A stretch of DNA of 64,000 nucleotides from the NCBI RefSeq assembly GCF_001517105.1, contig NZ_LPVF01000008.1:186001-250000 (forward strand), written 5' to 3'. The position numbers and the translations under genes were made by a program. The notes below the pieces were generated by a model, which did no database searches, was not told the DNA's origin, and was given only the letters and a program-made list of their open reading frames with translations. Source of the DNA: Bacillus halotolerans (GTDB taxonomy: Bacteria > Bacillota > Bacilli > Bacillales > Bacillaceae). Position 1 is the stretch's first letter. Each line of letters begins with the position of its first letter. Positions 1-8,779 of the stretch are shown here, piece after piece.

Positions 1-299
1 ATCCATGCTTTTTCATACGGAGATTCGTTGACGAACTCCGGGCTGTCATCAAGATCTTCGTTTACTTCCACTACAGTTCCGTTAATCGGTGCGTAAAGCT
101 CAGATACCGTTTTTACGGATTCTACACTTCCGAAAGGCTCGTCCGCTTTAATTTCAGCGCCGACTTCAGGAAGCTCAACAAACACGATATCTCCGAGCTC
201 GGATTGGGCAAAATGGGTAATGCCGATTTTGGCTTTTTCTCCTTCAACTTTTACCCACTCGTGTTCTTCTGAGTAACGCAAATCTTTAGGTATGCTCAA
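1..299 (-). CDS. gcvH: Glycine cleavage system H protein, 3' end cut off by window edge
   Basis: Lipoyl carrier protein of the glycine cleavage system; it shuttles the aminomethyl group between the P, T and L proteins. The visible product starts [14 protein letters not shown] and contains the lipoylation context [11 protein letters not shown], whose Lys (about residue 63) carries lipoate. The start is a TTG at 299, chosen because a GGAGGG ribosome binding site lies just upstream (about 302-309) and no ATG fits. The stop codon lies beyond the left edge. Identification is firm from the family sequence. Confidence 0.95.
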   Translation of the reverse strand, partial: MSIPKDLRYSEEHEWVKVEGEKAKIGITHFAQSELGDIVFVELPEVGAEIKADEPFGSVESVKTVSELYAPINGTVVEVNEDLDDSPEFVNESPYEKAW

Positions 300-365
300 T
301 TGAATCCCTCCATTTTTTACAGCACTACAATAAGAAGATACCACACTTTTCGAAAAAAATTTACA

Positions 366-722
366 TCATGACCAGTTTTCTTCAAATTGATCTTCTTTAA
401 AGCCGACTGTCACTTTTTCGCCGTCTGTTGTGAGCGGGCGCTTGATCAGCATTCCGTCTGAAGCCAGCAGTTCAAGCTGTTCGTCTTCTGACATGTGATA
501 CAGTTTTTCCTTCAGATTCAGTTCACGGTATTTCATGCCGCTTGTGTTGAAGAATTTCTTTAAATCCAGCCCGCTTTTTTCATAAAGCGATTTTAGCTCC
601 TCTTTGCTTGGAGGCTGTTCTGCAATATGTATTTCGTTGATTTCTTTTCCATGCTCTTCAAGCCATTTTTTCGCTTTGCGGCACGTTCCGCATTTAGGGT
701 ACCAGTAAAAAGTTAACGACAT
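366..722 (-). CDS. yusI: ArsC/Spx-family thioredoxin-fold protein YusI
   Basis: Small cytosolic protein of 118 aa in the ArsC/Spx/MgsR family. It has a CGTC redox motif at residues 11-14 at the end of the first strand, as in Spx-like proteins, and a downstream RPLTTDGEKVTVGF segment typical of the family. I place the start at the ATG at 722 rather than 737 because a GAGGGGGAAG ribosome binding site sits directly before it. It lies between gcvH and fadE and has its own upstream region. The substrate or partner is unknown; a reductase role is inferred from the fold. Confidence 0.9.
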   Translation of the reverse strand: MSLTFYWYPKCGTCRKAKKWLEEHGKEINEIHIAEQPPSKEELKSLYEKSGLDLKKFFNTSGMKYRELNLKEKLYHMSEDEQLELLASDGMLIKRPLTTDGEKVTVGFKEDQFEENWS

Positions 723-796
723 CTTCTTCCCCCTCAATAAAATAATCGAGGTTATTTTAACACAGTTTGTTTTAAAAACCTAAAACAGTGCTTCAT

Positions 797-826
797 AAAA
801 AAAGAGCTCCGGATGAGCGGAGCTCC
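797..826 (-). terminator. Terminator of the fadN-fadA-fadE operon
   Basis: Perfect 8-bp inverted repeat GAGCTCCG / CGGAGCTC (804-825, 6-nt loop), followed on the minus strand by seven T (A run at 797-803). It lies just downstream of the fadE stop and separates the fad operon from yusI. Confidence 0.9.
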
Positions 827-833
827 TTGGGAC

Positions 834-2618
834 TCAGACAATATATTTTTCGGCCTCGAACACACCCGCTGCCGCTTCACGTTTTTTCCGAATGACATTT
901 TTAGGCGTCACGCGTGTCAGCTTGCGGAGAGCCGAGAGCATCATACGGAGAGAATCCCCTTCTTCCATTGCAAGTAAAGATTCTTTCGCATGGGCTTCAA
1001 TTTCATTAAAGGCTTCTTGAACGAAAATTTCTGTGTACAGCAGCTTTTGCGCTGCTTTATCGCTTCCTTGCGCGGCAATGGCCTTTTCCGTTCTGAGCAC
1101 CGCTGATTCCATTGCATATACATTGCTGACAATATCAGCAACGTTTACGAGAATTTCTTGTTCGCGGTCGATCGCTTTTCCGTATTTTTGCGCGGCAAGA
1201 CCCGCGGCGAACAGGGCGATTTTTTTGGCTTGCTTGACAATATATTTCTCTTGCTCTAATACGCCGGTGCCCGGCTCCTCAGGCATAAGCATCATGAGTT
1301 CTTCTTGAAGCGCCTGTGCCTTTTCAAAAAGAGGCAGCTCGCCTTTCATCGCTTTCTTCAGAAACGTGCTTGGCACGATTAACCGGTTAATTTCATTTGT
1401 TCCTTCGAAAATCCGGTTGATCCTGGAATCCCGATAGGCTCTTTCCACCTCATATTCCTGCATAAATCCGTAGCCGCCGTGGATTTGCACGCCTTCATCG
1501 ACAATATAATCAAGCGTTTCAGAGCCAAATACCTTGTTGAGAGAGCATTCAATGGCGTATTCGGCAATGGACTTCGCAATTTGTCTTCCGTCCTTTAGGT
1601 CTTCAGCTGTAAACTGGCTCATATTGTCTTCAAACAGCCCGACGGTTCTGTACACAGAGCTTTCCATCGCATACAGTCTTGATGCCATCGTCGCGATTTT
1701 TTCCTGGGTCAGCGAAAAGCCTGCGATCGGCGTTTTAAATTGGCGGCGCTGATTTGCGTAAGCTGCAGACAGCTCGATCACCCGTTTTGACGCGCCGATC
1801 GTTCCTACTGCCAGCTTGTAGCGGCCGATATTTAAAATATTAAAAGCGATGACATGCCCTTTGCCGATTTCTCCAAGAAGGTTTTCCTTCGGCACCTCAG
1901 CCTGATCCAATATGAGGGTTCTTGTCGAGGACCCTTTAATTCCCATTTTCTTTTCTTCAGGTCCGGTTGATACGCCCGGAAAATCTTTTTCTACAATAAA
2001 AGCGGAAAACTTTTCGCCGTCCACTTTGGCGTAAACGACAAAGACATCGGCAAAAGCTGAGTTGGTGATCCACTGTTTTTCCCCGGTTAATACGTAATGC
2101 GTTCCTGCTTCATTCAGCACCGCTGTCGTTTTTGCGCCTAACGCATCAGATCCGGAACCCGGCTCAGTCAGTGCGTACGCAGCGATCTTTTCCCCTGAAG
2201 CCAGATCAGGGAGATATTTTTTCTTTTGCTCTTCCGTTCCGAAGAATACGATCGGCAAGGAACCGATGCCGACATGTGCACCGTAAGAAAGTGAAAAGCT
2301 TCCCGCACGCGAAAATTTTTCAGTGATCAGCGCCGAGCTGATTTTATCAAGGCCCAGCCCGCCGTATTCCTCGGGAACATCGGCTCCGAGAAGCCCCAGT
2401 TCTCCCGCTTTCTTCAAAAGACGGACGGAATGTTCAAATTGATGGTTCTCAATTTCATCTATATGCGGCAGAACGTCCTGCTCAATGTAATCCTCCGTTG
2501 TTTTCGCAATCATTTTATGCTCGTCGGTGAAATCCTCCGGTGTATACATCTGATCATATGTGACATCCTCGATTAAGAAACCGCCGCCTTTTAGTACTTC
2601 AGCCGTTTTTTTCGTCAT
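834..2618 (-). CDS. fadE: Acyl-CoA dehydrogenase FadE
   Basis: FAD enzyme for the first step of fatty-acid beta-oxidation (acyl-CoA to trans-2-enoyl-CoA). The 594 aa hold an acyl-CoA dehydrogenase core at about 30-420: the flavin-contact motif [12 protein letters not shown] at 148-159, and the second signature [18 protein letters not shown] at 380-397 followed by IFEGTNEI, whose Glu405 is the likely catalytic base. A C-terminal extension of about 170 residues is typical of the long, VLCAD-like bacterial FadE forms. It is the last gene of fadN-fadA-fadE, 15 nt after fadA, and is under the FadR operator in front of fadN. Confidence 0.97.
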   Translation of the reverse strand: MTKKTAEVLKGGGFLIEDVTYDQMYTPEDFTDEHKMIAKTTEDYIEQDVLPHIDEIENHQFEHSVRLLKKAGELGLLGADVPEEYGGLGLDKISSALITEKFSRAGSFSLSYGAHVGIGSLPIVFFGTEEQKKKYLPDLASGEKIAAYALTEPGSGSDALGAKTTAVLNEAGTHYVLTGEKQWITNSAFADVFVVYAKVDGEKFSAFIVEKDFPGVSTGPEEKKMGIKGSSTRTLILDQAEVPKENLLGEIGKGHVIAFNILNIGRYKLAVGTIGASKRVIELSAAYANQRRQFKTPIAGFSLTQEKIATMASRLYAMESSVYRTVGLFEDNMSQFTAEDLKDGRQIAKSIAEYAIECSLNKVFGSETLDYIVDEGVQIHGGYGFMQEYEVERAYRDSRINRIFEGTNEINRLIVPSTFLKKAMKGELPLFEKAQALQEELMMLMPEEPGTGVLEQEKYIVKQAKKIALFAAGLAAQKYGKAIDREQEILVNVADIVSNVYAMESAVLRTEKAIAAQGSDKAAQKLLYTEIFVQEAFNEIEAHAKESLLAMEEGDSLRMMLSALRKLTRVTPKNVIRKKREAAAGVFEAEKYIV

Positions 2619-2633
2619 TTGTTTTTTCCCCCT

Positions 2634-3809
2634 TTAGCATAATTCAAATACACCGGCTGCTCCCATCCCGCCGCCGATACACATTGTAACGACACCAAAT
2701 TGCTCATTTCTTCGTTTCATTTCGTGAATCAGCGAGAGAGTAAGCTTTGTGCCCGTACAGCCAAGCGGGTGTCCGAGTGCGATTGCGCCCCCGTTGACAT
2801 TCACTTTCTCCTCATCAATCCCCAGCTCCCTGATGACTTGGATGGCTTGTGATGCAAAAGCTTCGTTCAGTTCGAACAGCCCGATGTCCTGCAGTTGAAG
2901 CCCGGCTAGCTTCAGTGCGCGCGGAATGGCTTCCACGGGCCCGATGCCCATGACTTCCGGGGGCACCCCGCCAACTGCAAAGGAACGGAATTTGACAAGC
3001 GGCGCCAAACCAAGCGCATCCGCTTTTTCGCGATCCATCAGCATGACAGCCGCCGCCCCGTCACTTGTTTGCGAGGAATTTCCGGCAGTGACTGTCCCGT
3101 CAACGGAAAAGGCCGGGCGTAAAGTGCTTAAAATGTCTGTGGTCGTTTGCGGGCGGACACCTTCATCCTGAGAAAAAACAGTATGTTTTTCCTGCGGCTT
3201 ATGGTTTTCGCCGATTTCTGTCACCTTGACTTCGACTGGGACAATTTCATCTTTAAATTTCCCCTCTGCAAGAGCTTTGGCAGCTTTCTGGTGGCTGCGC
3301 ACGGCAAAAGCATCCTGATCTTCACGGGAAACGCCGTATTTTTTCGCAACCTGTTCTGCCGTGTGTCCCATGCTCATGTAATACTCCGGCGCTTTCTCGG
3401 CTAATGCGAGGTTCGGACGGGTCACATGCCCCATCATCGGAACCTGTGACATAGATTCCGCTCCGCCTGCAATGGCCGTATCGTAGGCGCCAAGCATAAT
3501 TTTTTCTGCCGCATATGCGATGGACTGAAGACCTGAGGAACAGTAGCGGTTGACCGTAATCGCCGGCACCGTATATGGCAGACCCGCAAGCGCGCCGATA
3601 TTTCTCGCCATATTGAGCCCCTGTTCTGCTTCAGGTGTCGCACAGCCAATAATTAAATCGTCAATATTGCCCTCATAGCCGCCTGCTCGTTTCAGCGTTT
3701 CTTTCACGCAAAGGGCTCCCAAATCATCCGGGCGAACGGTGGCCAATGAACCTTTTTTCGCTTTCCCTACCGGTGTTCTTGCTCCTGCCACAATAACTGC
3801 CTCTTTCAT
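2634..3809 (-). CDS. fadA: Acetyl-CoA acyltransferase (3-ketoacyl-CoA thiolase) FadA
   Basis: Catalyses the thiolytic last step of beta-oxidation, releasing acetyl-CoA. The 391 aa carry the full thiolase triad: the acyl-accepting Cys90 in RYCSSGLQS, His347 in [10 protein letters not shown] and the proton-donor Cys377 in MCIGGGMG. Length is normal for the family. It sits between fadN (10-nt gap) and fadE (15-nt gap), so the three are one transcript. Confidence 0.97.
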   Translation of the reverse strand: MKEAVIVAGARTPVGKAKKGSLATVRPDDLGALCVKETLKRAGGYEGNIDDLIIGCATPEAEQGLNMARNIGALAGLPYTVPAITVNRYCSSGLQSIAYAAEKIMLGAYDTAIAGGAESMSQVPMMGHVTRPNLALAEKAPEYYMSMGHTAEQVAKKYGVSREDQDAFAVRSHQKAAKALAEGKFKDEIVPVEVKVTEIGENHKPQEKHTVFSQDEGVRPQTTTDILSTLRPAFSVDGTVTAGNSSQTSDGAAAVMLMDREKADALGLAPLVKFRSFAVGGVPPEVMGIGPVEAIPRALKLAGLQLQDIGLFELNEAFASQAIQVIRELGIDEEKVNVNGGAIALGHPLGCTGTKLTLSLIHEMKRRNEQFGVVTMCIGGGMGAAGVFELC

Positions 3810-3819
3810 AAACTCCCTC

Positions 3820-6189
3820 CTAGTTCCGTAAAGGTTTGCCTTTCACCAGCATATGCTGCATTCTCGCTTGAGATTTCGCCTCGCCTGCCAGACTTAAAAA
3901 CGCTTCCCTCTCAATTTCCAATAAGTACTCTTCATCCACCTCTGTTCCGAACGGCACTTTTCCGCCGGCAATCACAAAAGCGAGCTTTTTAGCGATTTTC
4001 ATATCATGCTCAGATAGGTAGCCGGACAGCTTCATTTGCTCTGCACCGAGCAGAAGCGCGGCATAACCTGTTTCCCCCGCCACCTTGACCCTTTCTTTTA
4101 CAGGCGGCCGCCAGCCGGTATCGTATAAAGAGGCGGCTAACTGCTTTGCATCGTACAGGAGGTGATCCTGGTTAGTGCTGATACGGTCAGCCTCTTTTAA
4201 AATGTTCAGTTCCCGGGCCTCTTGGGCGGAAGTTGACACCTTAGCCATTGCGATCGTTTCAAATGTTTTCATGGCCGCATTCATCGGATCAAGACCGCGG
4301 CGAAGATGATTGATGTACAGCTCTTTATTGCCCCCTCCGCCAGGGATAAGGCCGACTCCTGATTCTACAAGTCCCATATAGGCTTCGCTTGCCGCTTGTA
4401 TACGTGCAGCAGGGAGACACACTTCCGTCCCTCCGCCGAGCGTCATGCCAAATGGAGCTGCAACAACAGGTTTCGCGCTGTATTTGATGTTCATCATTGT
4501 CTCTTGAAAACGCCGTATCACCAAATCAACTTCCATAAAGTTGTCATCCTGTACTTCCATTAAGATCATGGCGAGATTGGCGCCCACACAGAAATTTTTG
4601 CCTTGATTGCCGATGACAAGCCCTTTGTAATTCCGCTCTGTTTCTTCCAAAGCTCTGTTGATCATTTGAATGATGTCGAACCCGATGGCATTGCTTTTCG
4701 AGTGAAACTCGAGCAATGCCACATCGTCTCCAAGGTCGATCAGGCTGGCTCCGCTGTTTTTGGCAATGACGCCGTTTGTTTCTTTGACCGATTGTAAATG
4801 GATTCGTTTCTTGTTTTCTTTTACAGCTCTGTATTCGCCGCTTTCGTAATAAAGCACTTTTCCGTTTTCTCTGATGTAGAAGGTTTCATTCCCTTTGTCC
4901 AGCATATCTTTTATCCAGCCGGGAATCTCCGCTCCTAGATGTTCAAGCTTTTCCGCCGACTGTCTGAGACCGATTGCGTCCCAGATTTCGAATGGCCCCA
5001 GTTCCCAGCCGAAACCCCATTTCATGGCTTGGTCAATTGCATGAATATCGTCGGCAATTTCTCCGAGCAGCTGGGCTGAGTAAAGCAGCGTTTGCGACGT
5101 GATATTCCACAGCAGCTGGCCAGCCCTGTCTTCCGAATAAATAAGCGCTTTCATTTTGGCTTTTGTCCCTTTAGCTTGCTTTGCCGCTTCAAGAGCCGGT
5201 GTTTTCATCTTTGTCCGTTCTCCGTAAGTAAGCGTCATCGGGTCTAGCTCATAAATCGTTTTTCCTTCTTTTTTATAAAAGCCTTGACCGGATTTGCTTC
5301 CGATCCAGCCTTTTTGCAGCATGTCATTCATGAAGTCAGGCAGGCGAAACACTTCTTTTTCGTCTCCCTCTGCTTTGTCATATACGTTTCGGGCGACGTG
5401 GGCAAACGTATCAAGGCCGACAACATCCAGCGTTCTGAAGGTTGCGCTCTTCGGTCTGCCGATCAGCGGGCCTGTGATGGAGTCGACTTCTCCGACCTGA
5501 TAGCCGCCTTTCAGCATTTCTTGAACCGTAATGAGAAGTCCGTACGTCCCGATTCGGTTTGCGATAAAATTTGGTGTGTCCTTAGCTGTAACCACACCTT
5601 TGCCGAGGACATTTTCACCGAAGGATGTCATAAACGCCAGGATGTCAGGATCAGTTTCCTTAATCGGAATGATCTCCAGCAGCTTTAAATATCGCGCCGG
5701 GTTAAAAAAGTGTGTTCCGAGAAAATGAGCTTTAAAATCATCAGACCTGCCTTCAGCCATTGCCTGCACTGAGATGCCGGACGTGTTGCTCGAGACGATG
5801 CTGCCCGGTTTCCGATGCTCATCCACGAGAGAGAAAATCTTCTTTTTGACCTCAAGATTTTCCACAACGACCTCAATAATCCAATCAGCTTCCTTCAGCT
5901 TCTCAACATCATCTTCTAGATTGCCGGAAGTAATATAAGCGGTATTTTGTGCTGACGTAAGAGGGGCAGGCTTTTGTTTCAGCAGCTTTTTCACCGCAGA
6001 TCTGCTCAGCCTGCTGCGCACCTCCGGACTTTCCTTCGTCAGCCCCTTTTTCTCCTCTTCCTTTGTTAAATCGTTCGGCACAATATCAAGCAGCAGGACC
6101 GGAATTCCGATGTTAGCCAAATGCGCAGCAATACCGGAACCCATAACCCCCGATCCTAAAACGGCTGCTTTTTGAATGTGTTTGTGCAT
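3820..6189 (-). CDS. fadN: 3-hydroxyacyl-CoA dehydrogenase / enoyl-CoA hydratase FadN
   Basis: Bifunctional beta-oxidation enzyme (789 aa) for the hydration and NAD-dependent oxidation steps. The N-terminus is a hydroxyacyl-CoA dehydrogenase with the Rossmann motif VLGSGVMGSGIAAHLAN near residues 10-26. The C-terminal third is a crotonase domain with GKNFCVGANL and GGGTEVCLPAARIQA. I use the ATG at 6189 (MHKHIQK, GGGGGAT ribosome site) and reject the longer frame from 6228, which would start inside the FadR operator. It is the first gene of the fad operon. The order HAD then crotonase is opposite to E. coli FadB. Confidence 0.96.
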   Translation of the reverse strand: MHKHIQKAAVLGSGVMGSGIAAHLANIGIPVLLLDIVPNDLTKEEEKKGLTKESPEVRSRLSRSAVKKLLKQKPAPLTSAQNTAYITSGNLEDDVEKLKEADWIIEVVVENLEVKKKIFSLVDEHRKPGSIVSSNTSGISVQAMAEGRSDDFKAHFLGTHFFNPARYLKLLEIIPIKETDPDILAFMTSFGENVLGKGVVTAKDTPNFIANRIGTYGLLITVQEMLKGGYQVGEVDSITGPLIGRPKSATFRTLDVVGLDTFAHVARNVYDKAEGDEKEVFRLPDFMNDMLQKGWIGSKSGQGFYKKEGKTIYELDPMTLTYGERTKMKTPALEAAKQAKGTKAKMKALIYSEDRAGQLLWNITSQTLLYSAQLLGEIADDIHAIDQAMKWGFGWELGPFEIWDAIGLRQSAEKLEHLGAEIPGWIKDMLDKGNETFYIRENGKVLYYESGEYRAVKENKKRIHLQSVKETNGVIAKNSGASLIDLGDDVALLEFHSKSNAIGFDIIQMINRALEETERNYKGLVIGNQGKNFCVGANLAMILMEVQDDNFMEVDLVIRRFQETMMNIKYSAKPVVAAPFGMTLGGGTEVCLPAARIQAASEAYMGLVESGVGLIPGGGGNKELYINHLRRGLDPMNAAMKTFETIAMAKVSTSAQEARELNILKEADRISTNQDHLLYDAKQLAASLYDTGWRPPVKERVKVAGETGYAALLLGAEQMKLSGYLSEHDMKIAKKLAFVIAGGKVPFGTEVDEEYLLEIEREAFLSLAGEAKSQARMQHMLVKGKPLRN

Positions 6190-6209
6190 GAGACATCCCC
6201 CTTGAACGT

Positions 6210-6227
6210 TGAATGAATAATCATTCA
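6210..6227 (-). promoter_or_regulatory. FadR operator in the fadN leader
   Basis: TGAATGAATAATCATTCA is a near-perfect palindrome matching the B. subtilis FadR (YsiA) box, TGAATGA-N4-TCATTCA. It lies 20 bp upstream of the fadN start and downstream of the best promoter match (6267-6295), so repression by blocking elongation is possible; long-chain acyl-CoA would relieve it. Confidence 0.88.
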
Positions 6228-6266
6228 TTTTTTGGTCAAAAAAAATGGAAACCCGTTTCTTCTTTC

Positions 6267-6295
6267 ATCATAAAAGATTTTTGTTTCGACTTCAA
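6267..6295 (-). promoter_or_regulatory. Candidate sigma-A promoter of fadNAE
   Basis: On the minus strand TTGAAG (6295-6290), a 17-bp spacer and TATGAT (6272-6267). The predicted start is near 6260, about 30 nt ahead of the FadR box. The call is from the motif only. Confidence 0.6.
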
Positions 6296-6364
6296 TAGCT
6301 AATTTGTTATTTTTTTGTATGAAGCAAATAGAAGACGGGAAACGTAAACCTGGAGGTGAAGGGA

Positions 6365-6508
6365 ATGGTGCGAGAGAAAAAGAACCCGTCTTCAGCAGCA
6401 GTAAGCGCGGCGAGCGTGAAGGGAGATGCCGGTCCGACACAGCATTACGGCGGCGGAAAACGGACAAGCCAAAATCAGCAGTATAAGAAACATAACATGG
6501 AACAATAA
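6365..6508 (+). CDS. yuzL: YuzL-family small protein (spore-associated)
   Basis: A 47-aa basic protein too short for most ORF callers. It starts MVREKKNPSSAAVSA and ends KKHNMEQ, rich in Lys, Gln, Ser and Gly with a GDAGPTQHYGGGK core typical of the YuzL family. A TGGAGGTGAAGGG ribosome site lies just upstream. It is divergent from fadN and convergent with fadM, with a terminator after it (6512-6538). The family is found in spore formers and annotated as SASP-like; the function is not established. Confidence 0.85.
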   Translation: MVREKKNPSSAAVSAASVKGDAGPTQHYGGGKRTSQNQQYKKHNMEQ

Positions 6509-6511
6509 CAA

Positions 6512-6538
6512 TGCAGCTGCGGTTCGCGGCTGCTTTCA
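6512..6538 (+). terminator. Terminator of yuzL
   Basis: GCAGCTGC-GGTTC-GCGGCTGC hairpin (one G-U pair) followed by TTTCACTTTTT. It reaches the last codons of the convergent fadM gene. Confidence 0.65.
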
Positions 6539-7444
6539 CTTTTTGAAAATCCCTTTTAACACAAAAGCCGCATTTGCCGGTCTTTCGGCGATTCTTCTCA
6601 TAAAGTAGCTAAACCAGTCGGTTCCATACGGGACATATACACGCATCTTGTACCCTTCCTTCACGAGTTCCTTCTGCCGCTCCGGCCTAATCCCGTAAAG
6701 CATTTGAAACTCGAATTGTGACAGCGGGATTTGATGCTCGGCAACGAGTTTCTTCGTAAACGCAATGATGTCATCATCGTGTGTAGCGATTGCAGTATAA
6801 TTCCCACTCAGCAGATGAAGTTTAATCAAGCTCTGAAAGTGAAGGTCTGTTCCTTTTTTATCAGGGAATGCAACGGCCGCAGATTCCTTGTAAGCGCCTT
6901 TGACAAGTCTGAGATTCGGCTTCAGATCGTGCAGCTTTCGGATATCTTCTGCAGCCCGGTAAAGATAAGCCTGTATCACCGTACCCAGCATGTCAAATTC
7001 CTGCTTGCACTGCCTGTAGATGGCAAGCGTCTGTTCATAATGTGAGTAGTCCTCCATATCGATCGTCACAGCCACGTCATTTTCCTTCGCAACAGATAGA
7101 ATGTCACGCAAATGTGAAACGGCCAGCTCCTCTGAAATATCGAGCCCCAGTGACGTCAGCTTAAGGGAAAGCCCGGAATCTAACCGATGGTCGGCAATCG
7201 CTTGAATCGCCTTCTTGCATTCCTCTGCGACTCGACTTGCTTCTTTTTGTGTAGCCGCATACTCGCCTAAATAATCGATGGTTGTGCACAATCCGGATTG
7301 ATTCAGCTTTTTAATGGTCCGAACAGCCGATTCAATCGTGTCCCCCGCGACAAATCTCCGCGCCCCCAGCCGTGATCCGTATGCTTTGGCAAGCTTGGTG
7401 AGCGTTTTATTTTGAGATAAGAATAAAAACATATGTCTCAACAT
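6536..7444 (-). CDS. fadM: Proline dehydrogenase (FAD-dependent) FadM/YusM
   Basis: Oxidises proline to pyrroline-5-carboxylate, passing electrons to FAD and the respiratory chain. The 302 aa form the PutA-type beta/alpha barrel with RLVKGAYKE and, near the C-terminus, YGIRPERQKELVKEGYKMRVYVPYG, the flavin and substrate-binding end of the barrel. I start at the ATG at 7444 (MLRHMFLFLSQ) behind GGAGGG; the frame open upstream to 7681 lacks a ribosome site and overlaps yuzM. It is a paralogue of PutB, here monocistronic and next to the fad operon despite the name. Confidence 0.92.
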   Translation of the reverse strand: MLRHMFLFLSQNKTLTKLAKAYGSRLGARRFVAGDTIESAVRTIKKLNQSGLCTTIDYLGEYAATQKEASRVAEECKKAIQAIADHRLDSGLSLKLTSLGLDISEELAVSHLRDILSVAKENDVAVTIDMEDYSHYEQTLAIYRQCKQEFDMLGTVIQAYLYRAAEDIRKLHDLKPNLRLVKGAYKESAAVAFPDKKGTDLHFQSLIKLHLLSGNYTAIATHDDDIIAFTKKLVAEHQIPLSQFEFQMLYGIRPERQKELVKEGYKMRVYVPYGTDWFSYFMRRIAERPANAAFVLKGIFKK

Positions 7445-7543
7445 CCAATTCCCTCCTGACGATACAGCCTTCTTCAAAACACCTGTATATAACTCCCATA
7501 CTGAAGGAAACATAAAACGAATAGAACGCAAAGGAGGATGACA

Positions 7544-7789
7544 ATGAACAATCAGCAGCAATCTCAAATGCCGCCCTCTGTTATTTCGACAAAGGATCAT
7601 TTGTATCTGAATGACATGCTGAACTGGAATCTGCTCGCAATGAAAAAAGCGCATTTTATGGCGCAGCAGTGCCAAGATCAAGCATTAAAACAAGAACTAG
7701 ACCGTGTCGGACATATGCATCACGATCACTATCAAAGAATATTAAAGCACCTGCAGCCAGGCCAGCAGCAGTCCGGCTACATTCAATAA
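7544..7789 (+). CDS. yuzM: Small spore-coat-like protein YuzM
   Basis: An 81-aa Gln/His/Met-rich protein (DHLYLNDMLNWNLLAMKKAHFMAQQCQD) that resembles the N-terminal helix hairpin of CotF-like coat proteins. The AAGGAGG at 7531-7537 abuts an ATG at 7538, so the ATG six bases later (7544) is the likelier start. It is 12 nt ahead of yusN, so the two are probably co-transcribed. The symbol is from memory of gene order; the coat assignment is by family resemblance. Confidence 0.75.
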   Translation: MNNQQQSQMPPSVISTKDHLYLNDMLNWNLLAMKKAHFMAQQCQDQALKQELDRVGHMHHDHYQRILKHLQPGQQQSGYIQ

Positions 7790-7801
7790 GGAGGCGCCAA
7801 A

Positions 7802-8134
7802 ATGAATCAGCAAAATCAGAAAATCAGCAACCCGCAAACACCTGTGCCGACTACATCAGAAATGAATGACAGAGATGTCGTCAATGAACTTTTGACAACG
7901 GAAAAATACATGACCACTGCGTATTGCACTGCTCTGCACGAGTTCAGCCATGAATCTCTCTATCAGGATATTCAATCCATTTTTGATGAGTCACAAAAAG
8001 CGCAAAGAAAACTGTATGATCTCATGTTCCAATATGGATGGTATACTGTTGAAGCAGAGGACGCCCAAAAGCTACAGCAATCCTATCAAAAGTTCCAGCA
8101 AACCATTCAGCAGCAGTCTCCTTATCAGCAATAA
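7802..8134 (+). CDS. yusN: CotF-like spore coat protein YusN
   Basis: 110 aa with the core MNDRDVVNELLTTEKYMTTAYCTALHEFSHESLYQDIQ seen in the CotF coat family, a ferritin-like helical hairpin, and a Gln-rich tail (QQSYQKFQQTIQQQSPYQQ). A GGAGGCGCC ribosome site precedes the ATG. It follows yuzM in what looks like a two-gene operon and is followed by a weak terminator. Presumed expression is in the mother cell. Confidence 0.85.
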   Translation: MNQQNQKISNPQTPVPTTSEMNDRDVVNELLTTEKYMTTAYCTALHEFSHESLYQDIQSIFDESQKAQRKLYDLMFQYGWYTVEAEDAQKLQQSYQKFQQTIQQQSPYQQ

Positions 8135-8157
8135 AGTTCCATCAATCAGATCCGCAA

Positions 8158-8198
8158 AAAGGGTATGATGTGCTTTACCGGCATCTATCCTTTTTTTG
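8158..8198 (+). terminator. Probable terminator after yusN
   Basis: Imperfect hairpin AAAGGGTATGATG ... CATCTATCCTTT followed by a T run (8191-8197). Confidence 0.55.
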
Positions 8199-8211
8199 TG
8201 TGTAAAATCAG

Positions 8212-8240
8212 TTGACTTTTTATTAATGTTTATTTATATT
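8212..8240 (+). promoter_or_regulatory. Sigma-A promoter of yusO-yusP
   Basis: TTGACT (8212-8217), 17-bp spacer, TATATT (8235-8240): a near-consensus promoter. The -10 box is embedded in the yusO palindrome. Confidence 0.85.
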
Positions 8241-8253
8241 TAATAAGCATTAA
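8223..8253. promoter_or_regulatory. Palindromic MarR-type operator, probably for YusO
   Basis: Inverted repeat TTAATGTTTATT (8223-8234) / AATAAGCATTAA (8242-8253) with 7-bp spacer and 11 of 12 matches between arms. It overlaps the -10 region, as expected for autorepression by the MarR regulator encoded 55 bp downstream. Confidence 0.75.
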
Positions 8254-8307
8254 CTATTTCAATACATTAAATATAAACACAGATTATATTAAAGAGGAGA
8301 AATGAAG

Positions 8308-8754
8308 ATGAAGAGTGCGGATCAGTTAATGTCTGATATTCAACTATCGCTTCAGGCGCTCTTTCAAAAGATACAGCCTGAAATGCTGGATAGCATGGAG
8401 AAACAGGGGATTACCCCCGCGCAGCTGTTTGTGCTCGCAAGCTTAAAAAAGAATGGCAGCCTTAAAATTTCTGAAATTGCCGAACGGATGGAGGTCAAGC
8501 CAAGCGCGGTTACGTTAATGGCAGACCGCCTTGAACAAAAAAGTCTGATCGTCAGAAAACACAATACCCAAGACAGGCGAGTCATTAATATCAGCCTTAC
8601 CGATGAAGGAGACAGAAAGTTCGAGGACGTTTTGGCGGGCAGAAAAGCCATAATGGCACGATACCTTTCTTACCTGACGGAAGAGGAACTGTTGCAGGCA
8701 GCGCATATGACGAAAAAGCTGGCACAAGCTGCTGCCGAAACAAATGAAAAGTAA
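8308..8754 (+). CDS. yusO: MarR-family repressor YusO (MdrR)
   Basis: 148-aa winged-helix regulator. The DNA-binding core is at about 35-95 (LFVLASLKKNGSLKISEIAERMEVKPSAVTLMADRLEQKSLI, then the wing NTQDRRVINISLTDEG), the standard MarR layout. I prefer the ATG at 8308, eight bases after GAGGAG, over the ATG at 8302. It lies directly upstream of, and probably co-transcribed with, the MFS exporter yusP, and a palindrome covers its promoter. It likely represses the pair until a drug-like ligand binds. Confidence 0.92.
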   Translation: MKSADQLMSDIQLSLQALFQKIQPEMLDSMEKQGITPAQLFVLASLKKNGSLKISEIAERMEVKPSAVTLMADRLEQKSLIVRKHNTQDRRVINISLTDEGDRKFEDVLAGRKAIMARYLSYLTEEELLQAAHMTKKLAQAAAETNEK

Positions 8755-8779
8755 AATAGGAAAAGAGGAAACGGATGAA

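Noticed and set aside
5284-5688. 134-codon plus-strand frame opposite fadN
   Set aside because: Shadow frame; fadN is fully conserved here and no start signal exists.
7445-7681. Extended N-terminus of fadM
   Set aside because: It would overlap divergent yuzM and lacks a ribosome site; the family N-terminus begins at 7444.
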